Shown: positions 1 to 5,773, numbered from the stretch's first letter. The stretch: DNA of 7,177 nt from Clostridiales bacterium (GCA_009778415.1 WRJV01000209.1:1-7177), one strand, 5' to 3'. Numbers and translations: made by a program. The notes: a model not told the origin generated them from the letters alone.

Positions 1-365
1 GCCTTCGCGTAATTGCGGTTGTCCTGCTCGTTCTGGGATGAATGCATCCCCGGCTCGTCGGCTGTTATCAGCACCATTCCACCGCCTACCCCAAGATACG
101 AGAAAGTAAAGAGCGGGTCGGCAGCCACGTTGAGCCCGACTTGCTTCATCGACGCCATGCTCCTAGCCCCTGCGATTGACGCCCCCACTGCCGCCTCCAG
201 CGCGACTTTTTCATTTGGCGCCCATTCTGAACACACTTCTTCGTATTCGATCAGATTTTCCATGATTTCCGTGCTCGGGGTTCCCGGGTATGCAGACGCG
301 AACACAACGCCGGCTTCGTAAGCACCCCTTGCGGCAGCTTCGTTTCCGGTCATCAGCTTTTTCAT
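1..365 (-). CDS. iorA: Indolepyruvate:ferredoxin oxidoreductase, alpha subunit (partial, 3' end outside window)
   Basis: Only the first 121 codons are present; the gene runs off the left edge. IorA is the thiamine-diphosphate subunit of a cytoplasmic, oxygen-sensitive enzyme that oxidatively decarboxylates aryl pyruvates (from Trp, Phe, Tyr) to aryl-acetyl-CoA, reducing ferredoxin. Visible family signatures in order are MTGNEA (residues 5-10), the YPGTPSTEI pyrimidine-binding-domain motif (26-34), WAPNEKVALEAA (48-59), the GARSMASMKQVGLNVAADP stretch (66-84) and PGMHSSQNEQDNR (105-117). The full protein is normally about 580-620 aa, so only the N-terminal TPP-binding region is seen. The start is the ATG at 363-365, supported by an AAGGAG at 374-379 eight bases upstream and by the ATGA overlap with the ribH stop. 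It therefore appears to be translated from the riboflavin transcript, an unusual partner. iorB would be expected downstream, outside the window. Family assignment is by motif recognition and is secure; substrate range is inferred. Confidence 0.9.
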   Translation of the reverse strand, partial: MKKLMTGNEAAARGAYEAGVVFASAYPGTPSTEIMENLIEYEEVCSEWAPNEKVALEAAVGASIAGARSMASMKQVGLNVAADPLFTFSYLGVGGGMVLITADEPGMHSSQNEQDNRNYAK

Positions 366-829
366 AATTCAATCTCCTTGATCAGGTTCACCATCTCCAG
401 TGCCGCCATTGCGGAATCGTACCCCTTGTTTCCCGATTTTGCCCCTGCCCGTTCGATGGCCTGCTCGATGTTTTCCGTCGTCAGCACCCCGAATATGACA
501 GGCAGCCCACTGGACAGCGACACGCTGGCTATCCCTTTTGAAACCTCGTTGCAGACATAGTCGTAGTGGGACGTGCTGCCTCGGATCACTGCGCCTAGGC
601 AGATGACTGCGTCGTATTGCCCGCTGCCGGCCATTTTTGATGCGATCAGCGGAATTTCAAACGCTCCCGGCACCCATGCCAAGTCTATCGATTCCTCGCT
701 CACGCCGTGGCGCTTCAAGCAGTCCAGCGCCCCGTCAAGCAGTTTTGACGTTATGAATTCGTTGAAGCGCGTGGCAACTATGCCCACTTTGATTTCCTTT
801 GACACTAATTTTCCTTCAAAAATCCTCAT
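362..829 (-). CDS. ribH: 6,7-dimethyl-8-ribityllumazine synthase
   Basis: Condenses 5-amino-6-ribitylamino-uracil with 3,4-dihydroxy-2-butanone 4-phosphate to give lumazine, the substrate of riboflavin synthase. It usually forms 60-mer capsids or pentamers in the cytoplasm. With the chosen start it is 155 aa, the normal family length. Motifs are RFNEFIT (residues 21-27), WVPGAFEIP (52-60), GAVIRGSTSHYDYV (79-92) with catalytic His88, and FGVLTTENIEQAIERAG (113-129) with the conserved phosphate-binding Thr and Arg. The frame stays open upstream to 871. I place the start at the ATG at 827-829 because GAGGAGG lies at 836-842 with proper spacing, and because the upstream residues (Arg-rich) come from the hairpin spacer and are not family sequence. 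It is the last rib gene of the operon. It follows ribBA after a 69-nt spacer and overlaps iorA by 4 nt. Confidence 0.97.
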   Translation of the reverse strand: MRIFEGKLVSKEIKVGIVATRFNEFITSKLLDGALDCLKRHGVSEESIDLAWVPGAFEIPLIASKMAGSGQYDAVICLGAVIRGSTSHYDYVCNEVSKGIASVSLSSGLPVIFGVLTTENIEQAIERAGAKSGNKGYDSAMAALEMVNLIKEIEL

Positions 830-835
830 TTTATT

Positions 836-842
836 CCTCCTC
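836..842 (-). promoter_or_regulatory. Ribosome binding site fixing the ribH start
   Basis: The minus strand reads GAGGAGG at 836-842, six bases upstream of the ATG at 827-829. It sits directly after the hairpin at 845-860. This site rules out the longer reading from 871. Confidence 0.85.
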
Positions 843-844
843 AC

Positions 845-877
845 GCGGGCTGTCGCCCGCAACCTGCGCACAAGCGC
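845..877 (-). promoter_or_regulatory. Two tandem hairpins in the ribBA-ribH spacer
   Basis: On the minus strand the spacer between ribBA and ribH holds two perfect inverted repeats. The first is GCGC-TTGT-GCGC (866-877). Five bases later comes GCGGGC-GACA-GCCCGC (845-860, 6-bp GC stem). No T-run follows either stem on the minus strand: the second is followed within two bases by the ribH ribosome binding site. They therefore do not look like intrinsic terminators. An RNA stability or processing element, or structure affecting ribH initiation, is inference. Confidence 0.6.
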
Positions 878-898
878 TGATTATCAACTTGATCCCGT

Positions 899-2098
899 TC
901 AATAAGACAGGATATGCCCCAGTTTTTCCTTTTTTGTTTTCAGGTAGAACAGATCGTATGGCGTTGCGTCCATCTGTATGGGGATGCGGTTTTTGATTTC
1001 CATGCCGAAATCGGCAAGGCCGTACACCTTCTGCGGATTGTTTGTAAGGAGGTTCAGCTCCTTGACCCCCAGATGGCGCAAAATCTGCGCCCCTATGTAG
1101 TATTCGCGCAAATCGTCTTCAAAGCCGAGTGCCTCGTTGGCTTCAACGGTGTCCATGCCGCAGTCCTGCAGCTCATAGGCCTTAAGCTTGTTCACAAGCC
1201 CGATGCCTCGCCCTTCCTGGCGCATGTACAGGAGCACCCCCCTGCCCTTCTGCTCTATCTGCGTCATCGCAGCTGCGAATTGCTCGCCGCAGTCGCAGCG
1301 AGCAGACCCGAAGGCGTCGCCGGTCAAGCATTCGGAATGGACACGGCAGAGCAGGTCCTTCCCGTCGCCGATTTCACCTTTGACCAGCGCCACGTGGTGC
1401 TCCCCGCTCATCCTGTTGACGTAGCAGTGCGCCATGAATTCCCCGTATTTTGTGGGGAGGTCTGCAACGGCGACGCATTCGACCAGGCTGTCGTTGATCT
1501 TGCGGTAAGTCCGCAAATCCTTGATGGTAATGAACTTAAGGTCCCATTTCTTTGCGAGTTCCATCAGCTCAGGGGTCCTCATCATAGTCCCGTCATCGCG
1601 CATGATCTCGCAGCACAGCCCGCATTCCGCAAGGTTTGCGAGGCGCATCAGGTCAACAGTCGCCTCAGTGTGCCCGCCTCGCTCAAGAACGCCGTTTTTT
1701 CTGGCGAGCAGCGGGAACATGTGGCCGGGCATCCTGAAGTCTTCGGGCTTGGCGTCAGCGCTGGCGCAGCGCATGGCTGTTATCGAGCGCTCCGCTGCAG
1801 AAATGCCTGTAGTAGTGCTGACGTGATCAACAGACACGGTGAAAGCCGTGTTGTGGGTATCGGTGTTCTGCTTGACCATTTGCGGGAAACGCAGCTTGTT
1901 GCAGAGTTCTTCGCTCAAAGGCATGCATATCAGGCCTTTGCCGTGGACCGCCATGAAATTCACCTTTTCCGTAGTGGCGAACTGGGCTGCGCAGATAAAA
2001 TCCCCCTCGTTTTCACGGTTTTCGTCGTCTGTCACGAGGATTATTTTTCCGTCTCTGAGATCGTCCAGCGCATCTTCAATCGTGTCGAATTCAAACAT
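899..2098 (-). CDS. ribBA: Bifunctional 3,4-dihydroxy-2-butanone 4-phosphate synthase / GTP cyclohydrolase II
   Basis: Feeds both branches of riboflavin synthesis: the N-terminal RibB half converts ribulose 5-phosphate to dihydroxybutanone phosphate plus formate, and the C-terminal RibA half opens GTP to diaminoribosylamino-pyrimidinone phosphate. Length is 399 aa, typical of the fusion. RibB half (about 1-200): DDENRENEGD (24-33) with the acidic Mg-binding residues, TTGISAAERSIT (96-107), RGGHTEA (140-146) with catalytic His143, and GLCCEIMRDDGTM (160-172). RibA half (about 205-399): SECLTGDAFGSARCDCG, whose Cys257, Cys268 and Cys270 form the zinc site, then RQEGRGIGL (293-301) and the LLTNNPQK region (350-357). 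All key residues of both activities appear present. The start is the ATG at 2096-2098 with AGGAGG five bases upstream, inside the end of ribE; the two genes are separated by 1 nt, indicating coupled translation. Confidence 0.97.
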   Translation of the reverse strand: MFEFDTIEDALDDLRDGKIILVTDDENRENEGDFICAAQFATTEKVNFMAVHGKGLICMPLSEELCNKLRFPQMVKQNTDTHNTAFTVSVDHVSTTTGISAAERSITAMRCASADAKPEDFRMPGHMFPLLARKNGVLERGGHTEATVDLMRLANLAECGLCCEIMRDDGTMMRTPELMELAKKWDLKFITIKDLRTYRKINDSLVECVAVADLPTKYGEFMAHCYVNRMSGEHHVALVKGEIGDGKDLLCRVHSECLTGDAFGSARCDCGEQFAAAMTQIEQKGRGVLLYMRQEGRGIGLVNKLKAYELQDCGMDTVEANEALGFEDDLREYYIGAQILRHLGVKELNLLTNNPQKVYGLADFGMEIKNRIPIQMDATPYDLFYLKTKKEKLGHILSY

Positions 2099-2099
2099 C

Positions 2100-2756
2100 C
2101 TAACCTCCTGTGTATCCGAATTTCGTCAAAAATTCCATCGTAATGCCGCTTTCCGGCTTTTCCATAAGCTCGTGGCTCATAAATTTTTCAACGTACTTCC
2201 CGATGATGTCGCATTCGAGGTTCACCTCACCCCCGGCCGGTTTCCCAGCTAGCGCAGTGACTTTTGACGTGTGGGGGATCACGGATACGACAAACCAGCC
2301 CTGAGCTGTTTCTGTCACCGTCAGGCTTATCCCGTCTACTGCAACCGAGCCTTTTTCAACGATGTATCTCATCACATGGCCCGGTGCCTTGATCTTGTAC
2401 AAAACAGCGTTGCCGTCGGTTTTGACTTCCGCTATTGTGCCGGTTCCGTCAACATGGCCCGAAACGATGTGCCCCCCAAACCTCCCGTCAGCCGGCATCG
2501 CTCTTTCCAGGTTGACCTTGCTTCCTGTTTTCAAGCTGCCGATCGCCGACCTTGCCAAGGTCTCGTGCATTACGTCTGCCGTGAAGGTTTTTCCGGCAAG
2601 CCCGCTGACTGTGAGGCAGACGCCGCTCACCGCTACGCTGTCGCCGATTTTCAGGTCGCCAAAAATCAAGTCGCCGCTTATCGTGAGAGCAGAAAAATTA
2701 GCGCCCCTTTTTTTTCCTTGCACTGTGCCTGTTTCTTCGATTATCCCAGTGAACAT
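2100..2756 (-). CDS. ribE: Riboflavin synthase, alpha chain type
   Basis: Dismutates two molecules of 6,7-dimethyl-8-ribityllumazine to riboflavin plus the pyrimidine that RibH reuses; cytoplasmic homotrimer. Length is 218 aa, normal. Two lumazine-binding beta-barrel repeats are visible. Repeat 1 (about 1-97) has the invariant start MFTGIIEETG, SGVCLTV (44-50) with Cys47, and ADVMHETLARS (60-70). Repeat 2 (about 98-190) has SGHVDGTG (99-106) with His101, GSVAVDGISLTV (136-147) and VIPHTSK (159-165). The start MFTG is canonical for the family. The gene overlaps the end of ribD by 16 nt (2741-2756), and no strong ribosome binding site precedes it (only a GGTG), so translation probably depends on ribosomes finishing ribD. 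Also called ribC in some genomes. Confidence 0.97.
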   Translation of the reverse strand: MFTGIIEETGTVQGKKRGANFSALTISGDLIFGDLKIGDSVAVSGVCLTVSGLAGKTFTADVMHETLARSAIGSLKTGSKVNLERAMPADGRFGGHIVSGHVDGTGTIAEVKTDGNAVLYKIKAPGHVMRYIVEKGSVAVDGISLTVTETAQGWFVVSVIPHTSKVTALAGKPAGGEVNLECDIIGKYVEKFMSHELMEKPESGITMEFLTKFGYTGG

Positions 2757-3844
2757 TTTTGCACCACGTCGCTTTCTATCAGAATGTCCCCTTCTATCTG
2801 TGTGATCACGCTGTTTGTCAGGAGAAAAGCGCTGTCCGGGGATGCCGCGCCGATTCCAGCCACCGGAGTCTTCGCGTCGGCGCCCCCAAGGATTTTTGGC
2901 GAGACGTAAGCCTGGACCCTGTTCACGATCCCACAGCTTAAAGCCGACCAGTTCAGGCTGCCACCGCCTTCCAGCAGGACGCTGTCGATTTTCTCTCTGC
3001 CAAGCTCTGTCATCAGCTCGTTTAGGTCGATATACCCGCCTTTTTCAGAAACCGTTATTATTTTGCACCCTTTGGCGGCATACCCGCGCTGCCTTTCCTC
3101 ATCCATGCATGACGTAGCTATTATCGTCGGGACGCCTATGGCCGTAGTGACAATGCTGGAATCAAGGGGCGTCCGCAAGTGGGTGTCGCATATGATCCTC
3201 ACCGGGTCCCTGCCGTTTTCCAATCGGCACGTCAGTAGCGGGTCGTCCTGTGTCACAGTGCCTACCCCGACCATTACGGCTGAAAACCTGTGGCGGTCCA
3301 TATGAACCTTGTGCCTGGCCGCTTCCCCCGTTATCCACTTGGACTTCCCGGTGTAGGCGGCGATTTTGCCGTCCATCGTCATGGCGTATTTCATCACCAC
3401 AAATGGGGTGCCCTTGGTAATGTAGTGAAAAAACACTTCGTTCAACTTGCGGCACTCCTGCTCCAAAACCCCTTCTGCCACCTCTATACCGTGCTGCCTC
3501 AGCATCCCGGCGCCTTTGCCCGACACTAGAGGGTTTGGGTCGCTTGCGCCCATGACTACTTTGCTGATGCCGCTTTCTATGATGGCGCCTGTGCACGGCG
3601 GCGTCCTGCCGAAATGGCAGCAGGGTTCAAGGGTCACGTACAAGGTTGCGCCGCAGGCTTCAGAAGCGCAGGACGCCAGAGCGTTACGCTCCGCGTGGGG
3701 CTCGCCGTATTTTTCGTGATAGCCGCACCCGATGATTTCACCGTCCTTGACGATGACCGCGCCAACCATCGGGTTTGGGTTCACAAAGCCGCAGCCCATA
3801 GCAGCTAAGTCAAGTGCCAGTTTCATGTATTTTTCGTCGTTCAT
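2741..3844 (-). CDS. ribD: Bifunctional pyrimidine deaminase / 5-amino-6-(5-phosphoribosylamino)uracil reductase
   Basis: Catalyses steps two and three of riboflavin synthesis: deamination of the GTP cyclohydrolase II product, then NADPH reduction of the ribosyl side chain. Length is 367 aa, as expected. The N-terminal cytidine-deaminase-like domain (about 1-145) carries NPNPMVGAV (22-30), the zinc motif PHAE (49-52, His50 and catalytic Glu52) and EPCCHFGRTPPC (73-84, Cys75 and Cys84). The C-terminal dihydrofolate-reductase-like domain (about 146-365) has MKYAMTMDGKIA (151-162), WITGEAAR (170-177), VGVGTV (192-197), DPLLTCR (201-207), LEGGGSLN (291-298) and SPKILGG (315-321). An in-frame GTG lies two codons upstream at 3848-3850. 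I chose the ATG at 3842-3844 because the GAGGG ribosome binding site (minus strand, about 3850-3854) is 5 nt from the ATG but abuts the GTG. First gene of the operon, controlled by the FMN riboswitch upstream. Confidence 0.96.
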   Translation of the reverse strand: MNDEKYMKLALDLAAMGCGFVNPNPMVGAVIVKDGEIIGCGYHEKYGEPHAERNALASCASEACGATLYVTLEPCCHFGRTPPCTGAIIESGISKVVMGASDPNPLVSGKGAGMLRQHGIEVAEGVLEQECRKLNEVFFHYITKGTPFVVMKYAMTMDGKIAAYTGKSKWITGEAARHKVHMDRHRFSAVMVGVGTVTQDDPLLTCRLENGRDPVRIICDTHLRTPLDSSIVTTAIGVPTIIATSCMDEERQRGYAAKGCKIITVSEKGGYIDLNELMTELGREKIDSVLLEGGGSLNWSALSCGIVNRVQAYVSPKILGGADAKTPVAGIGAASPDSAFLLTNSVITQIEGDILIESDVVQKCSLG

Positions 3845-3864
3845 TTTCACCCTCTGCTAAATTC

Positions 3865-3894
3865 AAAAACGCCCTGTCGATTTCGATCAAGGCG
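3865..3894 (-). terminator. Riboswitch-controlled intrinsic terminator ahead of ribD
   Basis: The minus strand folds into a stem CGCCTTG / CAGGGCG (3888-3894 with 3870-3876, one G-U pair), a bulged A at 3887, a further TCG/CGA stem (3884-3886 with 3877-3879) and an AAAT loop. TTTTT follows directly (3865-3869). It lies between the FMN aptamer and the ribD ribosome binding site. This is the usual expression platform of transcription-attenuating FMN riboswitches: FMN binding favours termination. I did not resolve the competing antiterminator pairing. Confidence 0.88.
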
Positions 3895-3934
3895 GCTGGA
3901 AACAAATAAAGCGTTCATGCGCAGATATTGCACC

Positions 3935-4043
3935 CTCTTCTTTCATCCAGACTTTACTGTCGGCTCCGGAATCTCACCGAATCAGCCATGCGGCTCGTGG
4001 GCTGTACCACCGGTCGGGAATTTAACCCTGCCCTGAAGAATCT
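3935..4043 (-). promoter_or_regulatory. FMN riboswitch (RFN element)
   Basis: The conserved RFN core is recognisable on the minus strand. A closing stem strand TCTTC (about 4035-4043) is followed by AGGGCAGGGT, AAATTCCCGACCGG, TGGTACAGCCCACGAGCC, GGTGAGATTCCGGAGCC, GACAGTAAAGTCTGGATG, and the complementary closing strand GAAGA near 3935-3944. The aptamer binds FMN directly and represses the riboflavin operon when flavin is plentiful. It begins essentially at the predicted transcription start (about 4042) and is followed about 40 nt later by the terminator at 3865-3894, giving a complete attenuation device for ribD-ribE-ribBA-ribH and probably iorA. Confidence 0.97.
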
Positions 4044-4048
4044 GATTA

Positions 4049-4077
4049 ATTATATCACCGTCGGCTGGCAAATGCAA
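4049..4077 (-). promoter_or_regulatory. Riboflavin operon promoter (extended -10, sigma-A type)
   Basis: On the minus strand TTGCAT (4072-4077) and TATAAT (4049-4054) are separated by 17 nt. A TG at 4056-4057, one base before the -10, makes it an extended -10 promoter. The predicted start, about 4042, coincides with the first bases of the riboswitch. The -35 directly abuts the stop codon (4078-4080) of the upstream DUF4411 gene. Confidence 0.85.
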
Positions 4078-4554
4078 TTAAAAAATCCAATTTTGACGCT
4101 CCATAAATCTCTCCAAATTTATGCAAATTACTTTTCGCTCCTTGCAAACATTGGGTATCTTCACTCCATTTGGTTTGCTTTCTTCTTGTGTCACAACAAT
4201 TCCAGAACAAAACTCTGCCTTTGCAATCAAGAATGGATCGGCAACCGGTGTTCCCCTCAAGATGTTTTTTCGAGAAACCAAATCCTGAAAACGTTTGTTT
4301 GAAAAAATATCTCTAACCAACATCAACTCCTCTTGGTTGGCAAGCTGAAAGAATTTAGTAGTAATGGTTGCTCTGTCAATAAAGGGATTCCTATTAAAAA
4401 AGAAGTCGAGCTCCCGTTGTGCCTCTCTCACAGAAATCATTTCACCTTTGTTCACCAATCTATCAACGCTCGTCCAAAGCGACGGGAACCGTCCTTCATA
4501 ATAGTGCTTAATGAGTATGTTTAATGAGCTGCTATCAAACACATAAATGCTCAA
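4078..4554 (-). CDS. DUF4411 family PIN-like protein, putative RNase toxin
   Basis: 158 aa, matching the usual size of DUF4411, a family with a PIN-like nuclease fold. Visible features are YVFDSSSLN with Asp7 at the first strand, SVREAQREL (41-49) with acidic Glu44/Glu48, the hallmark TPVADPFLIAKA (102-113) with Asp106, IVVTQEE (119-125), the family's KIPNVC (132-137), and a C-terminal INLERFM segment. The clustered acidic residues fit a metal-dependent PIN active site. The start is TTG at 4552-4554: AAGGAGG lies 8 nt upstream (4563-4569), and the start overlaps the stop of the preceding gene as TTGA. No membrane segment or signal peptide is seen. It is paired with the HTH-protease gene upstream, a common arrangement in which DUF4411 is presumed toxin and the HTH protein antitoxin. 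That role, and RNA as target, are inference. The region is visibly AT-rich (the line 4081-4140 is 32% GC against 58% for 6361-6420). Confidence 0.85.
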   Translation of the reverse strand: MSIYVFDSSSLNILIKHYYEGRFPSLWTSVDRLVNKGEMISVREAQRELDFFFNRNPFIDRATITTKFFQLANQEELMLVRDIFSNKRFQDLVSRKNILRGTPVADPFLIAKAEFCSGIVVTQEESKPNGVKIPNVCKERKVICINLERFMERQNWIF

Positions 4555-5720
4555 ATAACTGCCCTCCTTAAATAGTTTGCTTCATACTCAGGAAGGTTTT
4601 TCTCCTTGATGTTAAGGTATTCAGCCAATTGTGCTGAGGAAATATTATTGCTGAAATAAGCATCAAACGCCATCCTGAGATACTGCTCGCCCAGATACGA
4701 CATCTCATTAATGTAGTAGGAGCCACCACTATTGGATTTGTGATTTGCAATCATCTCCTCATGCCATTTTGATGTGAGGCAATCGTAGTCTGACTGTGCA
4801 ATCATTTTGTAATCAAAAAACTTTCTCAGCACCAATTCCCTGCTCACTGAAAATTCCGTAGCAATAGCCGCAACGTTTTTTTCATCAGCGTCGTGATTTG
4901 AAATGATCATCTCGAATTCTGCGTCAGGCAAGAGAAATTCAGCTGCAAATTTGTTGCATTGAATCTCAATGTCTCTTGAAGCCTTGTCGTAAAATTCAAT
5001 TGCATTATTGTCGTGCAAAAAATCAATGCCGCTCGTATGTGACAGCAAGTGCCAAAACTCATGGAAGATGGTAAAAATCTGCCTGTTCTTCGAATTCGAG
5101 CTGTTTATGTATATTATCGGGAAGTGCTCATCGTACAGGCAAAATCCAGAGTATTCGATTTCCTTGAACGGATTCCGAAATACAAATATACCAGAATCAG
5201 TAACCTTTTCGCGCCAAACCCTCAGTGCAAGTTCAGAATTCCTCCATGATTTTTGTTCAGCTATAGAAACACCAAGGTACTTTCGTAAATTGTCGGCAAC
5301 TTCGGGAATGTCTGCGCCCGTTATTTCCTTGAGAGAATTCCCTTGGCTAAATGAATCGCGCCCCTCGTTAAGCTCATACAAATTGTCGATCATGATTTCA
5401 GCTTCCCGGAAAACCTTCAATACAGAAGAAGGTATCCTGTTATAAACGGTGTCAGGTGTCGTTCTGAAAGAAACCTTAACTTTTGACGATTCCGGCGGCT
5501 CAGAGAAAAAAAACACTGCCATCGGAATTTTATATATTTCATATGCCAACTTCTCAAGCTGTGCATAGGTTGGCGATGAAAAACCCGCTTCCCAGCTTTC
5601 AATCACATTTGGCGCTTTCTTCATCTTTATTGCGACATCATCTATCGACAGATTTAATTCCTTTCTTGCCCAAGCAAGCACATCGATATTAATTGGACAA
5701 GACATATTCATTGTTGCCAT
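4551..5720 (-). CDS. XRE-family HTH / ImmA-IrrE (COG2856) metallopeptidase, putative antitoxin-regulator
   Basis: 389 aa. An N-terminal XRE-type helix-turn-helix (about 12-66: DVLAWARKELNLSIDDVAIKM followed by IESWEAGFSSPTYAQLEKLA) is joined to an ImmA/IrrE zinc peptidase domain. The latter shows IFHEFWHLLSH (218-228), giving the HExxH motif His220/Glu221/His224, and the NKFAAEFLLP helix (256-265) with Glu261 as probable third zinc ligand. The C-terminus (about 333-389, GGSYYINEMSYLGEQYL to NLPEYEANYL) resembles the tail typical of HTH-IrrE proteins linked to DUF4411. Relatives (ImmA, IrrE) cleave repressors on stress. Here DNA binding and protease are in one chain, so autocleavage or cleavage of a partner is possible but inferred. 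The frame stays open to 6176, but that extension runs antisense through the ABC ATPase. I chose the ATG at 5718-5720, with AGAGG at 5729-5733 eight nt upstream. It shares a promoter with the downstream DUF4411 gene. Confidence 0.9.
   Translation of the reverse strand: MATMNMSCPINIDVLAWARKELNLSIDDVAIKMKKAPNVIESWEAGFSSPTYAQLEKLAYEIYKIPMAVFFFSEPPESSKVKVSFRTTPDTVYNRIPSSVLKVFREAEIMIDNLYELNEGRDSFSQGNSLKEITGADIPEVADNLRKYLGVSIAEQKSWRNSELALRVWREKVTDSGIFVFRNPFKEIEYSGFCLYDEHFPIIYINSSNSKNRQIFTIFHEFWHLLSHTSGIDFLHDNNAIEFYDKASRDIEIQCNKFAAEFLLPDAEFEMIISNHDADEKNVAAIATEFSVSRELVLRKFFDYKMIAQSDYDCLTSKWHEEMIANHKSNSGGSYYINEMSYLGEQYLRMAFDAYFSNNISSAQLAEYLNIKEKNLPEYEANYLRRAVI
4563..4569 (-). promoter_or_regulatory. 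Ribosome binding site fixing the TTG start of the DUF4411 gene
   Basis: The minus strand reads AAGGAGG, 8 nt before the TTG at 4552-4554. It is embedded in the last codons (Leu-Arg-Arg) of the HTH-protease gene. The next in-frame ATG or GTG would remove the essential first strand with Asp7. Confidence 0.85.
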
Positions 5721-5739
5721 TTCAATAACCTCTCTGTTC

Positions 5740-5756
5740 TTATCATTATATGCTAA
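5740..5756 (-). promoter_or_regulatory. Candidate operator: 17-nt imperfect palindrome over the module's -10
   Basis: The minus strand carries TTA-G-CAT-ATA-ATG-A-TAA: half-sites TTAnCAT and ATGnTAA around a 3-nt centre, with one symmetric mismatch per arm. It completely covers the predicted -10 (5745-5750). Size and placement are what is expected for an XRE repressor dimer that autoregulates its operon. Binding by the adjacent HTH protein is inference. Confidence 0.5.
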
Positions 5757-5773
5757 AACACTTGCCAATACAA
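5745..5773 (-). promoter_or_regulatory. Promoter of the HTH-protease / DUF4411 operon
   Basis: On the minus strand a perfect -10 TATAAT (5745-5750) lies 17 nt from a weak -35 TTGTAT (5768-5773). The predicted start near 5738 gives an 18-nt leader before the ATG at 5720. Confidence 0.7.

Noticed and set aside
830..871. Longer ribH with an Arg-rich 14-residue N-terminus
   Set aside because: The extra residues are encoded by the hairpin spacer and the ribosome binding site itself; 155 aa from 829 is the family length.
914..2143. A 409-codon open frame on the plus strand
   Set aside because: It is entirely antisense to ribBA (and the end of ribE), whose identity is certain, and shows no recognisable domain or ribosome binding site; a frame shadow of a GC-biased gene.
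4043..4057. TGAT-N7-ATCA inverted repeat over the rib promoter -10
   Set aside because: Short arms in an AT-rich -10 region; the operon already has a riboswitch and no regulator is implied, so chance is likely.
4081..4094. Possible terminator after the DUF4411 gene (AAAAT/ATTTT arms with a 3-nt loop)
   Set aside because: The stem is only five A-T pairs and overlaps the last codons; too weak to be called an intrinsic terminator.
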